Positions 7,491 to 15,559 of a DNA stretch of 64,000 bases are shown one piece after another; positions within the stretch are counted from its first letter, which is position 1, and each line of letters opens with the position of its first letter. Both the position numbers and the translations under genes were made by a program. Origin of the DNA: Tenacibaculum ovolyticum DSM 18103 (GTDB taxonomy: Bacteria > Bacteroidota > Bacteroidia > Flavobacteriales > Flavobacteriaceae); contig NZ_AUMF01000016.1 in assembly GCF_000430545.1 (NCBI RefSeq), positions 58,449 to 122,448 on the forward strand. The letters are read 5' to 3'. The notes beneath the pieces were generated by a model. It ran no database searches and was not told the DNA's origin. It saw only the letters and a list, made by a program, of their open reading frames with translations.

Positions 7491-10400
7491 TTATTTAGGC
7501 GTATATCTTGAAAAACGTGTCATTTTTTCAGGAATACCAACTTCTACTTTTACAAGAGTTTCTTGTTGATGTGAATCTGATTGTTTCATTGTATGTAGCT
7601 TAGAAGCAATAAGGTGTATCGTATTGGTAACATTTGTTGATGTTTTAAAATCTTTAGTTAATTCATCTTCAACCAATGTTAATAATTCTCCTTTAGCACC
7701 TTCTAATAAAAACTGCTCATTTAGTAAATTGTCATGAGAAAGTTTGTCTACAGCTGCATACAATACATTTTTAGTCGTATCATTTAAAGTATGATTGCTA
7801 TTTAAAATACTATCTAAATCAACTAAAGTAGCTTTTAATAATTCAGCTTCTTGTTCAGGAGTAGGCGTAATTCCAACCTGCATTTCTTTTGGGAAATTAG
7901 GGTCGTGTGTAACACCAGGACGTTTTTGAACTACAGCTAACTTATCAAAATATTTAATCATACTATTAATTTGATTTGTATACGTAGGAGCTCCTCCATC
8001 TAAAGGAAGGTCATCTAGCCATTCTGAGCGGAAATTAAACGCTTGAATACGTGTTTCTTCAGCTAGTTCGGGATTGATAACTTCTTCATAACGATCTTCA
8101 TTTAAAATGTTATTAGGCACTCTAGCAGGCCAAAATGTAGGTAAATACGGATCATAGTCACTTGTGTAGCCATCTCTACAACTAGCCGTATCAGTTTGCC
8201 AAGGAATAGCCATCCAACGAGTAATACTACCAGCAACTTGTCCTCCTAAAATAGGTCCTTTAGCTAAAGGCAGTATATCGTTATTCATCATTGCACCATA
8301 ATACATTGTGTTAACAGGTGGTGTTTTAGGAGCATGTTTTATTCGAAAAGGTGCCATATACATTCCTGAAGAACGCATTGGCCATGTCATTTCACAACCA
8401 GGGTGAAAAGCATCCGCTAAACAAAACTCCATGGCAGCTTTGGTAAGCATATCTGGTTGCTCAGCTATTGTTAGTTCATCAATTGTTGGAGGAGTAGGTA
8501 TATGAGGGCAGCCAGTCATATCAACATAGTCGGCATCAAAATCACCTTTAACCCATTGGTCTAAAAATTCTAATTGTAAGTTAGATAAAGTAGCATGTTG
8601 ACGAACAGAGCCAGTAGGAGGAATACTAATAGCATCACCATATAACCAAGGCCATAATTGCGGAGCTTCTGCTCCAGAGACTTCAAATCGACGGAAATTA
8701 TTAGAAAGCGTACGTCGCATTTCCATATAAGCAGAAGATGGGTTCCCTAATTTTTTTATCCATTCGATGGTTGTGTAATTAAATTGCCCTCCAAAACCAA
8801 AAGCTCCAGCAAAACCTGCATTTACCCATTGTAAATCGGTCATACGTTGAAATATTGGTAAAATATCTTTAGTAAACGATGGTCTTGTAGGGCGAACTAA
8901 CATATTCGATTTTACGGCTACATCACGCATTAAATCCCACATGGTACGTACCGATTTTTGCATTGGTGCATAATCTGGTGGCGCACAAATAACCCAAGCA
9001 GGATCTACGGTAATTTTATTTCCGTTATATTCAACTTCAGCAGTAACAGGGCCGTCAGAAATATCATCGTACCAACCTTCATTATTTGCAAAAGTAATAG
9101 CAATATCTCCGTTAATATTTTCAGATTTTCCATGCCCACCTAACATAACTAAGCGTCCTTTTTCATCGGTATGCATTTCACCTAAATACACTTTGGTAGT
9201 TAAAAATTCTCCTTCAAAAGCATCACTTTTATTATTGATACCCGAAATAGATTGAGCACCTCCGTCGATTAGTAATGATTCACGATCTTTTACATCGATA
9301 TTTCGTAACATAGATGGAGGAACATCAGCTGCTTCAGGAATATCTAAAGCAATGTTAAATTGATACCATGAAGATTTTTGGTTCGATAAATGACTATGCC
9401 ATGTAATGTTTGAGTTTTCGGAAGTTAATTCTTTTACAGCTTTACCCGCTGCATTAAAACCGTAAATTCTAAACTGAGCAGCTTGTCTTTTTAAAGCACC
9501 CGTTTTATCTCTGTATGCATACGGATCGGTTTGCGGTGCTGGATTATCAACCAAAGGACCTAAAAAGTATTCATCTTTACTATTTCCAACTCTCATAACA
9601 CCAATAGGAGGGTAGATACCTGCTTTTACAATACAGTCGCTATCTTCATCTGTGTTTCCTTTAAATTCGGGGTTTATCTTTGTTGGTTCTTGTAATTGTT
9701 GTCCATTTGCTTGATGTCTTGCTTCAGCACTCGCAGCATATACTACTTTTCTTGCTTGTGCAATAGAGCCTAATGGTTCGTGTTGCGGTAATGTTCTCCA
9801 AATATTAAAGGCTAAATTACTACCAAATTCAGCTTGCCCAATCGCTGATACATCTTGCTGAGGTAAATGTAATTTTGCAATACATATATACGGACTTTCT
9901 TCTGTACTCCATACAACTTGAGCGTCATCTAACGGCATAGTAGCATCGTTAGTTCTTAGCTGTATTTCAAAACGAAAAGTTGCTTCTTTTTTTACTAAAC
10001 GTTGTTGTAAATCCAATCCTAGGTAATTGGTGTCGTTAAAGGGAGTTCCTTTATAAGTATCTTCAGGTACTAGGCGGTATCTTACAATTTGAGAGTCTCC
10101 TAATTTAAAAGGAAGTATTGCCCAATAGCTTGCGCTTAACACACTAGCTTCTTCTTTGGTCATGGCCTGTAAAATACTTGCCAATTCAGGATGTTTATTT
10201 ATGTAAGTGTCATAATCGTGATTAATAACGCCAGCTTTAGTAAAGCTGCACATTTGTTGTGCATCACGTGCAAAAAAACGATCTATATTTTGAAAAATAA
10301 AATCAGCATTAGTACCATCGCCTAATAGTTTAGGTCCATCAACACCAAATAATTTTAAACCTACTCCTAAAGTTGAATGCAAGTCAGGAGATGTTGGCCC

Positions 10401-10676
10401 TGTATCACTTGAAAAACGAACGGCACATTCGTAGGTATCACCAGCGAAAATTCCGACTTTAAATTTTTCGTCAATGTCTTTATTTATTTCAAAACGACCA
10501 TATGCTATACCGTGTTGTTTTCTAAATACAGCTCTTTCTGCAGGTTTTTGCCCTTTTTCGATCCTAGTTTTTTGTCCCATTTCTACAAACATCTCTTTAA
10601 GACGTTGTGTAACTAAGGTAATATCTCCATCGCAGTTCCAACACGAAGCAGATTTTTTATTTGAAGGTTTTGTCAT
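7491..10676 (-). CDS. Fusion of catalase-fold domain and LodA/GoxA-type CTQ oxidase
   Basis: 1061 residues. Residues about 40-330 match heme-catalase-fold proteins of the y4iL-like group: ERAVFRKQHG..YGRFEI, the CAVRFSSDTG strand, DFIFQNIDRFFARD, and a closing LPQHEPLGSIAQARKVVY. The distal His of true catalases (VVHAKG) appears replaced by Phe, with a His four residues later, so catalase activity is uncertain. From about residue 345 (AGIYPPIGVMRVGNS) to the end is a LodA-like domain. The Cys- and Trp-rich stretch FCLADAFHPGCEMTWPM near residues 745-761 is where I would look for the cysteine-tryptophylquinone pair. LodA enzymes oxidise amino-acid amines with release of H2O2. No N-terminal signal. 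The start is an ATG followed by a Cys pair, SCWNCDG. The family call is good; the substrate is unknown. Confidence 0.75.
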   Translation of the reverse strand: MTKPSNKKSASCWNCDGDITLVTQRLKEMFVEMGQKTRIEKGQKPAERAVFRKQHGIAYGRFEINKDIDEKFKVGIFAGDTYECAVRFSSDTGPTSPDLHSTLGVGLKLFGVDGPKLLGDGTNADFIFQNIDRFFARDAQQMCSFTKAGVINHDYDTYINKHPELASILQAMTKEEASVLSASYWAILPFKLGDSQIVRYRLVPEDTYKGTPFNDTNYLGLDLQQRLVKKEATFRFEIQLRTNDATMPLDDAQVVWSTEESPYICIAKLHLPQQDVSAIGQAEFGSNLAFNIWRTLPQHEPLGSIAQARKVVYAASAEARHQANGQQLQEPTKINPEFKGNTDEDSDCIVKAGIYPPIGVMRVGNSKDEYFLGPLVDNPAPQTDPYAYRDKTGALKRQAAQFRIYGFNAAGKAVKELTSENSNITWHSHLSNQKSSWYQFNIALDIPEAADVPPSMLRNIDVKDRESLLIDGGAQSISGINNKSDAFEGEFLTTKVYLGEMHTDEKGRLVMLGGHGKSENINGDIAITFANNEGWYDDISDGPVTAEVEYNGNKITVDPAWVICAPPDYAPMQKSVRTMWDLMRDVAVKSNMLVRPTRPSFTKDILPIFQRMTDLQWVNAGFAGAFGFGGQFNYTTIEWIKKLGNPSSAYMEMRRTLSNNFRRFEVSGAEAPQLWPWLYGDAISIPPTGSVRQHATLSNLQLEFLDQWVKGDFDADYVDMTGCPHIPTPPTIDELTIAEQPDMLTKAAMEFCLADAFHPGCEMTWPMRSSGMYMAPFRIKHAPKTPPVNTMYYGAMMNNDILPLAKGPILGGQVAGSITRWMAIPWQTDTASCRDGYTSDYDPYLPTFWPARVPNNILNEDRYEEVINPELAEETRIQAFNFRSEWLDDLPLDGGAPTYTNQINSMIKYFDKLAVVQKRPGVTHDPNFPKEMQVGITPTPEQEAELLKATLVDLDSILNSNHTLNDTTKNVLYAAVDKLSHDNLLNEQFLLEGAKGELLTLVEDELTKDFKTSTNVTNTIHLIASKLHTMKQSDSHQQETLVKVEVGIPEKMTRFSRYTPK

Positions 10677-10826
10677 TGTTAGTTTGTTTTAGTTTTTATC
10701 AAATAATTATTGAATAAGACTAAAAATAATTCATAATCAGCTTCATTGTAATTTAATAACCTTAAGTGTATTTATTTTAGGTATGAGTGAGAAAGGGGAG
10801 ATGGGTAAGTGATAATTGTAGGAATA

Positions 10827-11063
10827 GAAAACAGTTCCTTTATAATCAATAGGATATCCTCGTTTATAAAGTTTGTAATTAACAGTTTTCATGCGTTCTA
10901 AAAAACGAAAGTTTGCTTCGGAATTGAAAACAAATTAAAGTAAGCCGCCTTTATTATAGAATATAGGAACACCCTTATATTTGTTAAAATCTTTAGAGTA
11001 AAAAGTTTCTACTGTTAATAGGTCTACTACATGTCCCAAAAAATGTAATTGTGATTTTGCCAG
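10827..11063 (-). pseudogene. Decayed duplicate of the Hcp-toxin N-terminus
   Basis: Reading leftward, this stretch is a close copy of the first roughly 80 codons of the intact Hcp-peptidase gene (compare 13682-13918). The start codon is CTG instead of ATG, an in-frame TAA replaces the Lys codon after GGLL, and nothing homologous follows. It is therefore a non-coding relic. It sits downstream of the second lipoprotein gene, as expected of a partially duplicated toxin-immunity unit. The rest of 10677-11113 shows no gene. Confidence 0.85.
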
Positions 11064-11113
11064 AATATTTGTCTCTTTTGAAATAACTTCAAGTAATAAC
11101 GTAAAACATTTAT

Positions 11114-11554
11114 TTAATCAATAGGAACGTTTTTGCTATGTAATTCGATATATTTTTTACGTGAAATCCCATTTATTGAATCTCTTATTAAAGTGATTTT
11201 AATTGGATTTTTTAAATTATTAAAAAATATTTTTTTAGGTGCACAGCCTTCATTTGCTACATATATATATGAATTTTTATTAATCAATTCGGACTTAAAA
11301 TCAGGAAAAACAAAATTACTATCAAAATCAGATACTGAGTAATCTTTGATAGAATCATTATAGTGTAACAATAAAATAGCTATGTGTGATTTACCAAGAC
11401 TTGGAGGGGTAAATACCTTACCTATAAGATGTTCTTTTTTTCTATAGTTTTCTTGTTCTAAGAAAATAGATTTTGGTTTAACTTTTGTTACTACCATTTT
11501 CTTAGAACAAGAAAATGATAATAACAAAATAATACATAATATTTTTTTCATCAT
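11114..11554 (-). CDS. Small lipoprotein, candidate orphan immunity protein
   Basis: 146 residues with a signal ending in LLSFSC (lipobox Cys near residue 16). It could equally start at Met2. The mature part (IGKVFTPPSLGKSHIAILL...) resembles a small beta-sandwich carboxypeptidase-regulatory-like domain, but I do not recognise a family. It lies directly downstream of a fragment of a toxin C-terminus (11590-11739), in the same relative place as the lipoprotein that follows the intact toxin. I infer an immunity protein retained after its toxin decayed. It could also be an unrelated periplasmic lipoprotein. Confidence 0.6.
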   Translation of the reverse strand: MMKKILCIILLLSFSCSKKMVVTKVKPKSIFLEQENYRKKEHLIGKVFTPPSLGKSHIAILLLHYNDSIKDYSVSDFDSNFVFPDFKSELINKNSYIYVANEGCAPKKIFFNNLKNPIKITLIRDSINGISRKKYIELHSKNVPID

Positions 11555-11589
11555 TTATATAGAATAATATTTTTTTACTTCTTTATACA

Positions 11590-11739
11590 TTATATCCCAT
11601 TGCCATTTAAAAAAAAATCTTTAAAATCATTATAGTAATCCATAAAACTTTTAGACGCTCCAGCGTATATAACCCAATAATATTCCCCAAAATCTTCAAA
11701 CTCATATGTTAGATTACATTTATGAAACGCAAACTTCAA
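11590..11739 (-). pseudogene. Remnant of a papain-like toxin C-terminus
   Basis: An open leftward frame of about 50 codons without a start reads ...EFEDFGEYYWVIYAGASK... The intact toxin has DFGEYHWITYEG at its active-site His (near residue 469). The match in the GEY-W block and its position before a lipoprotein gene suggest a displaced toxin tip. The catalytic His is Tyr here, so it would be inactive even if made. An in-frame stop lies just upstream (11740-11742). Confidence 0.55.
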
Positions 11740-11742
11740 TTA

Positions 11743-11826
11743 GGTGAGCGGTCGTATAGGAGCCCCGAACGTACGTTGGTGTGAGAGGCGCGCCCCAATT
11801 ATTTTAGTTGGAGACGTCAGCTCGAT
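11743..11826 (+). other. GC-rich patch resembling the 3' end of a group II intron
   Basis: These roughly 85 bases stand out as GC-rich in AT-rich surroundings. They contain, in order, aggagccccgaacgtacg, ggtgtgagaggcgcgcccc, a spacer and gctcgatta. This order (GAGC...GTACG, then GTGAGAGG, then a stem, then CTCGA) recalls domains V-VI of bacterial group II introns, but the canonical domain V pairing is degraded. No reverse transcriptase is present. I call a probable relic, with low confidence. Confidence 0.3.
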
Positions 11827-11835
11827 TATAAAACG

Positions 11836-12303
11836 TTATTTTGGCATTCCTAATGAGCTATCAAACTGTAAATGATTGCTTTTTTGATATATATTATTAT
11901 CATTCACTTTATAACTTTTCATTATACAATATTTTTGAACTGTAACAGCTGTTCCTCGTTCAATTTCACCAATTTGAAAATCAGATAGTTTAAAAATTAA
12001 AGTATCGTTAAGCACAAGTTTGTAATCGTATTTTGTTTTTAATAAACCAGAAGTACGTATATGTAGCTCATCTTTATTATTAACATCGTAAGGATTTACA
12101 ATATCATTTATTGAGTATAAATTTAGTTCGTTTTTATAATCAGTTTTACTGTATTCATATATAACTACTTTTTTAATGATTGAATTATTTTTATTCCACC
12201 CATAAATAAATATGTCTGAGTTTAGAGTGATTGAATCTTCACACTTTTTATCAAAATTGCAGGAAAACATAATCAGTGAGAATATGAACAATACTTTTTT
12301 CAT
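11836..12303 (-). CDS. Lipoprotein, probable immunity protein of the Hcp-peptidase toxin
   Basis: 155 residues with signal and lipobox (IMFSC, Cys near residue 15), so predicted on the periplasmic face. I recognise no family: the mature part alternates short beta strands and has a Cys pair. Its ATG follows the toxin stop by one base, the tightest coupling in the region. That placement, and the fact that periplasmic T6SS peptidase effectors are neutralised by exported immunity proteins, are the basis for the call. Direct evidence for binding is absent. Confidence 0.65.
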   Translation of the reverse strand: MKKVLFIFSLIMFSCNFDKKCEDSITLNSDIFIYGWNKNNSIIKKVVIYEYSKTDYKNELNLYSINDIVNPYDVNNKDELHIRTSGLLKTKYDYKLVLNDTLIFKLSDFQIGEIERGTAVTVQKYCIMKSYKVNDNNIYQKSNHLQFDSSLGMPK

Positions 12304-12304
12304 A

Positions 12305-13918
12305 CTATTTTAGTTTTAAATAACCATAATAATTATTTCTAAATGAGGCTTTTGATAATCTTAACTTTTTTTTATCAATACCTTTATCTCTTTTAAAATC
12401 TCCCCAAGTTACAATATCAAAATTTATGTCTGTAACTTCATCATAATCTGTTTCTGATTTCCCCTTAGAATTTAAAATTTCAAGATTACCCTCATACGTT
12501 ATCCAATGATATTCTCCGAAATCTGTTATATCGTAATCAGGTTTATTATACATCATATCAGCATCAATCATCATACAGATTTCATATCCGTTTTGGTAAT
12601 CTTTGTTAATATCTTCTTCTAATATTCTTACTTTTTCGTCTGAGCCAAAGAAATCACGTACATATGATTTGTTTACTTTGTAATAGTCCATTTCTACGGT
12701 TTTGTAACCTAAAAGTTTCTTTCCTAAATTGGTCATTAACCATGGCCAATTTATAGCCGAAGCATCTTGTCCTTTTTTACCTGTATAACCAAAACTACTT
12801 TCTTTACTTCTTGTGGTTGCCATAGTAATCCAGTCTACTTCAGGAATCCAAGGGTGTTCTTTAGAAGTTTTAGGGTTTGTATTATACATTTCTTCTTTTG
12901 AATCTTCACTAGGCTCTACAGTATATCCATTATGAATAGATTTTCCTGTTCTATGAAGTGTTTCAACAAGTTTTTTATAACCTTGTTTGTCGTTTTTAGC
13001 GAAGATATAGAATAAACACGCCATACCACAAAGTGAAGTTCTTCCTTGATTTATTTTCCAAGGTTTCTTTAATCTTTCTTCTATTTGTTGTTCAATTATT
13101 TCTCTATCAAACCATCTAAAACGGTAATGGTGAAAAACTTCTAAACTTGCTTCATTTTCTTTATTTTTAATGTAGGCATAAAATGTAATATTGTTACCAC
13201 AGAAATCTAAATCATCCGTTTTAAAAGTTATAATGCCTCCCGTTTGTTTTATATTTCCTATTGTAGCCACACCTTCTGCATTCGTATAACTATATGACCA
13301 TTTTACTGTTTTGTTATCATTTGGAAGTTTATTGTTTTTATATTTACTAACTTTTAAACGGTATTCTTTACCATAAATTATTCCTAGTTTTTTATTTGAG
13401 CCTCCATTTTTTGAGCCTTCATCTAAATTTTCAATTTTTATTTCTTCAACAAAATACTGTTCTTTCTTCTCAACAGCCTGCACAGGCGATTTGTAAGCTT
13501 CCTCTTTAATAGGTGTTATATGCCAGCTTCTATGAAGCTTACAACCATAATCTTGAATAGCAGGAGAAATTATCATTTCTACCCTCATTCCGCCACCGTT
13601 AGCATCAAATTTAAACTGATAATAAACAACAGGCGCATCTTTAAAATACCAGTCTTTTAAATTGTCGCCATTTGCATCATAGAAAACAATTTTTCCATCA
13701 TCAATAGGGTATCCTCGTTTATAAAGTTCATAATTAACAGTCTTCATACGTTCTAAAAAACGAAAGTTTGCTTCGAAATCGAAAACAAATTTAAGTAAGC
13801 CGCCTTTATTATAGCGTATAGGAGTACCTTTAAATTGGTTAAAATCTTTATTGTAAACGGTTTCTACTGTTAATAGGTCTACTACATGCCCTAAAAAATG
13901 TAATTGTGATTTTGCCAT
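12305..13918 (-). CDS. Hcp (TssD)-fused papain-like peptidase, T6SS effector
   Basis: 537 residues. Residues 1 to about 135 fit the Bacteroidetes TssD/Hcp tube-protein fold: an N-terminal strand set, DDGKIVFYDANGDNLKDWYF, then FDANGGGMRVEMIISPA and a closing W. Residues about 140-270 are a linker plus a beta domain. Residues about 280-537 look like a cysteine peptidase: INQGRTSLCGMACLFYIF (Gln, Cys near 297) and GEYHWITYEG (His near 469). Such evolved Hcp proteins carry the toxin through the T6SS tube. An immunity lipoprotein follows directly. No T6SS structural genes are in the window, so it would be an orphan effector. The Hcp assignment is from pattern, not search. Confidence 0.65.
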   Translation of the reverse strand: MAKSQLHFLGHVVDLLTVETVYNKDFNQFKGTPIRYNKGGLLKFVFDFEANFRFLERMKTVNYELYKRGYPIDDGKIVFYDANGDNLKDWYFKDAPVVYYQFKFDANGGGMRVEMIISPAIQDYGCKLHRSWHITPIKEEAYKSPVQAVEKKEQYFVEEIKIENLDEGSKNGGSNKKLGIIYGKEYRLKVSKYKNNKLPNDNKTVKWSYSYTNAEGVATIGNIKQTGGIITFKTDDLDFCGNNITFYAYIKNKENEASLEVFHHYRFRWFDREIIEQQIEERLKKPWKINQGRTSLCGMACLFYIFAKNDKQGYKKLVETLHRTGKSIHNGYTVEPSEDSKEEMYNTNPKTSKEHPWIPEVDWITMATTRSKESSFGYTGKKGQDASAINWPWLMTNLGKKLLGYKTVEMDYYKVNKSYVRDFFGSDEKVRILEEDINKDYQNGYEICMMIDADMMYNKPDYDITDFGEYHWITYEGNLEILNSKGKSETDYDEVTDINFDIVTWGDFKRDKGIDKKKLRLSKASFRNNYYGYLKLK

Positions 13919-14048
13919 AATTTTTTTCCTTGCAATTAATAAGTGTGTAAATCATATGTGTTTGGCTTGAGAGGTGTTGTTCTTTGTAAAAAGAACATTG
14001 CTTTTTTTTTACAAATGTATTTCATGAAAAAGAGAAAAGGCATTAAAA

Positions 14049-14091
14049 AACCGTAAAAAAAGTAAGGGAGAACCTTTCTTTTTTTACGGTT
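14049..14091. terminator. 14-bp perfect inverted repeat, terminator-like
   Basis: aaccgtaaaaaaag (14049-14062) pairs with 14078-14091. A similar aaaaaaccgta motif recurs at 18851 and 28787, so this may be a dispersed element rather than a simple terminator. Confidence 0.55.
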
Positions 14092-14228
14092 AGGATTAAT
14101 AATCAAAGCAATTAAAAGGAGCTCTGGCTTTCGGTTTACATATTATCTAAATATGTTTTTAAAAACAAACATGTGTTTGTTTTAAGCTCACTTAATTTTA
14201 GTTTTTAGAAAGCCTGAGAAAAAAATGA

Positions 14229-14246
14229 AAGCCCTAAAAAGGGCTT
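14229..14246 (+). terminator. Terminator-like hairpin
   Basis: aagccct pairs with agggctt across a 4-base loop and is followed by gttttatt. No complete gene lies directly upstream on the + strand. Confidence 0.55.
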
Positions 14247-14460
14247 GTTTTATTGCTGTTTTTATAAAACTATAGGCTTGTGCAACGGTTATCGTTGTTG
14301 TAAGTAGTGCTTTTTTCATTCAGCTTGTTTTTCCGATGTTTGTTATTTAATTCAGAAGTGAGCGTTGGCAAGACATACTCTTTTGCAATTTTGGGTCGTG
14401 TATTGGCTGGATCGAATTGCAAATGTGTATGGTTTTTTAGTGTTGAACTTATTTATAAAT

Positions 14461-14490
14461 GTTACTTATAGTCTTTGATTTATAGTCAAC
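14461..14490 (+). promoter_or_regulatory. Tandem C-box operator of the restriction-modification system
   Basis: Two adjacent half-symmetric sites, gttacttatagtc and gatttatagtcaac, match the known controller-protein operator style (GACT/AGTC palindromes with TATAGTC cores, as in Esp1396I). They lie immediately before the controller gene. A dimer on each site would give activation at low and repression at high C-protein level. Confidence 0.75.
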
Positions 14491-14510
14491 ATTTTCTCAA
14501 CTTTGTATTC

Positions 14511-14729
14511 GTGGAAATAAAGTCTAAAATAGGAAATCGTATCAAAGAATTAAGAGATGTCAAGGAGATGTCTCAAAAAGATTTAGCTTATGCGTCTGAT
14601 TTAGATAGAAGCTATATTGCAAGTGTAGAAAACGGACAAAGAAATATTTCAATTGTTAACATTGAAAAAATTGCTGTTGCGTTAGGAGAAAACTTAATTA
14701 CTTTTTTTAATTCAAAGATATTTAAATGA
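14511..14729 (+). CDS. Controller protein (C protein), HTH_XRE
   Basis: About 72 residues from the GTG at 14511. An upstream in-frame TTG at 14475 falls inside the operator and is unlikely. The sequence GNRIKELRDVKEMSQKDLA..DLDRSYIASVENGQRNISIVNIEKIAVALG is a five-helix XRE domain of the restriction-modification controller type, with the SYIASVENGQRN recognition helix region. It overlaps the next gene by four bases (ATGA). C proteins delay endonuclease expression until methylation is complete, acting on the boxes at 14461-14490 and 17381-17396. Confidence 0.85.
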   Translation: MEIKSKIGNRIKELRDVKEMSQKDLAYASDLDRSYIASVENGQRNISIVNIEKIAVALGENLITFFNSKIFK

Positions 14730-15559
14730 CATTACAAAATTGTGTAGATAATATTAAGACAACAGTAGAGAGTGCTATTATAGCTAATGGTACAGCAGGA
14801 AAAACGTCTGTAATTAGGTCGCAAGGTGTAATTAATGTTTTACACGAAGTTGTAAAAACATCACTTATACAAAATGGTGTGAATGCTAATTTAGTTCATC
14901 CTCCATTAGGTCAATCAAATGGCGAAAAGACATTAGCTGGATTTTTAAAGTTTAAAAAGCAAGATATTTGTGTTTTTCCAAATAACAAGCTTCAAATTAT
15001 TGAATCATTAGATTTTAATGGATTATATGCTACTGGTGTTACAGAACCTTATGGCGAATTATTTACTGAACATATTTTGTCTGTAAATGTTCGAAGTCAA
15101 TTAAGTAGTATTGGAAACAATATTGATACTATGTATGAAAGAACTTATGCAGAACCTTTGAATTTGCATAGAAGACTTCCTAAAATGGTTTTGGGAGAAG
15201 TATATTTACTATCTGTTAGAGAATTGGACTCCACACAAGTTGCTTTAAATAATGTAGTCTATAAACCACATACACTATCTGTTGGTAGATATATTGAAAG
15301 ATATATTAAAGGTTTTTCAGCTTTAAATATGAGAAATAGTCAAAGAGATGACGATTTTAAATATGAAAGAGTAGCACTTATATTAGCTGACTTTTCTCAA
15401 ACTCCAGTTAAAATTTATAATAGTAATGCAGAATTAAATGCAGATGGTATTCTGCCAGCTGGTTCAACTGCTGATATGACGAATTTGTGTTATACTGGTT
15501 TTGTTGATAGGTTAATCGAAGTTTATGATAAAAGATTTGGGACAGGAATTTTAAGCTGA
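14726..15559 (+). CDS. Type II restriction endonuclease (specificity unknown)
   Basis: 277 residues, cytoplasmic. I do not recognise the exact isoschizomer family with certainty. The reading rests on context: it is coupled (ATGA) to the controller gene and convergent with the methyltransferase. Conserved-looking blocks are KMVLGEVYLLSVRELDS near residues 152-168 (an acidic/hydrophobic strand of the PD-(D/E)xK type is possible) and FKYERVALILADFS near 211-224. It would cleave unmethylated DNA at the site protected by its partner. The last 37 bases overlap the convergent methyltransferase gene. Confidence 0.75.
   Translation: MTLQNCVDNIKTTVESAIIANGTAGKTSVIRSQGVINVLHEVVKTSLIQNGVNANLVHPPLGQSNGEKTLAGFLKFKKQDICVFPNNKLQIIESLDFNGLYATGVTEPYGELFTEHILSVNVRSQLSSIGNNIDTMYERTYAEPLNLHRRLPKMVLGEVYLLSVRELDSTQVALNNVVYKPHTLSVGRYIERYIKGFSALNMRNSQRDDDFKYERVALILADFSQTPVKIYNSNAELNADGILPAGSTADMTNLCYTGFVDRLIEVYDKRFGTGILS

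Larger units (their letters stand above)
13919..14460. other. Intergenic region with two terminator-like hairpins, no gene
   Basis: This 540-base gap separates the leftward toxin from the rightward restriction genes. It holds the hairpins listed at 14049-14091 and 14229-14246 and a GCGTTGG motif at 14362, but no supportable ORF. Two terminators without adjoining genes suggest that a gene was lost here. Confidence 0.6.

Noticed and set aside
14475..14510. TTG start for the controller gene
   Set aside because: It falls within the second C-box. A GTG at 14511 gives the normal length of a C protein.
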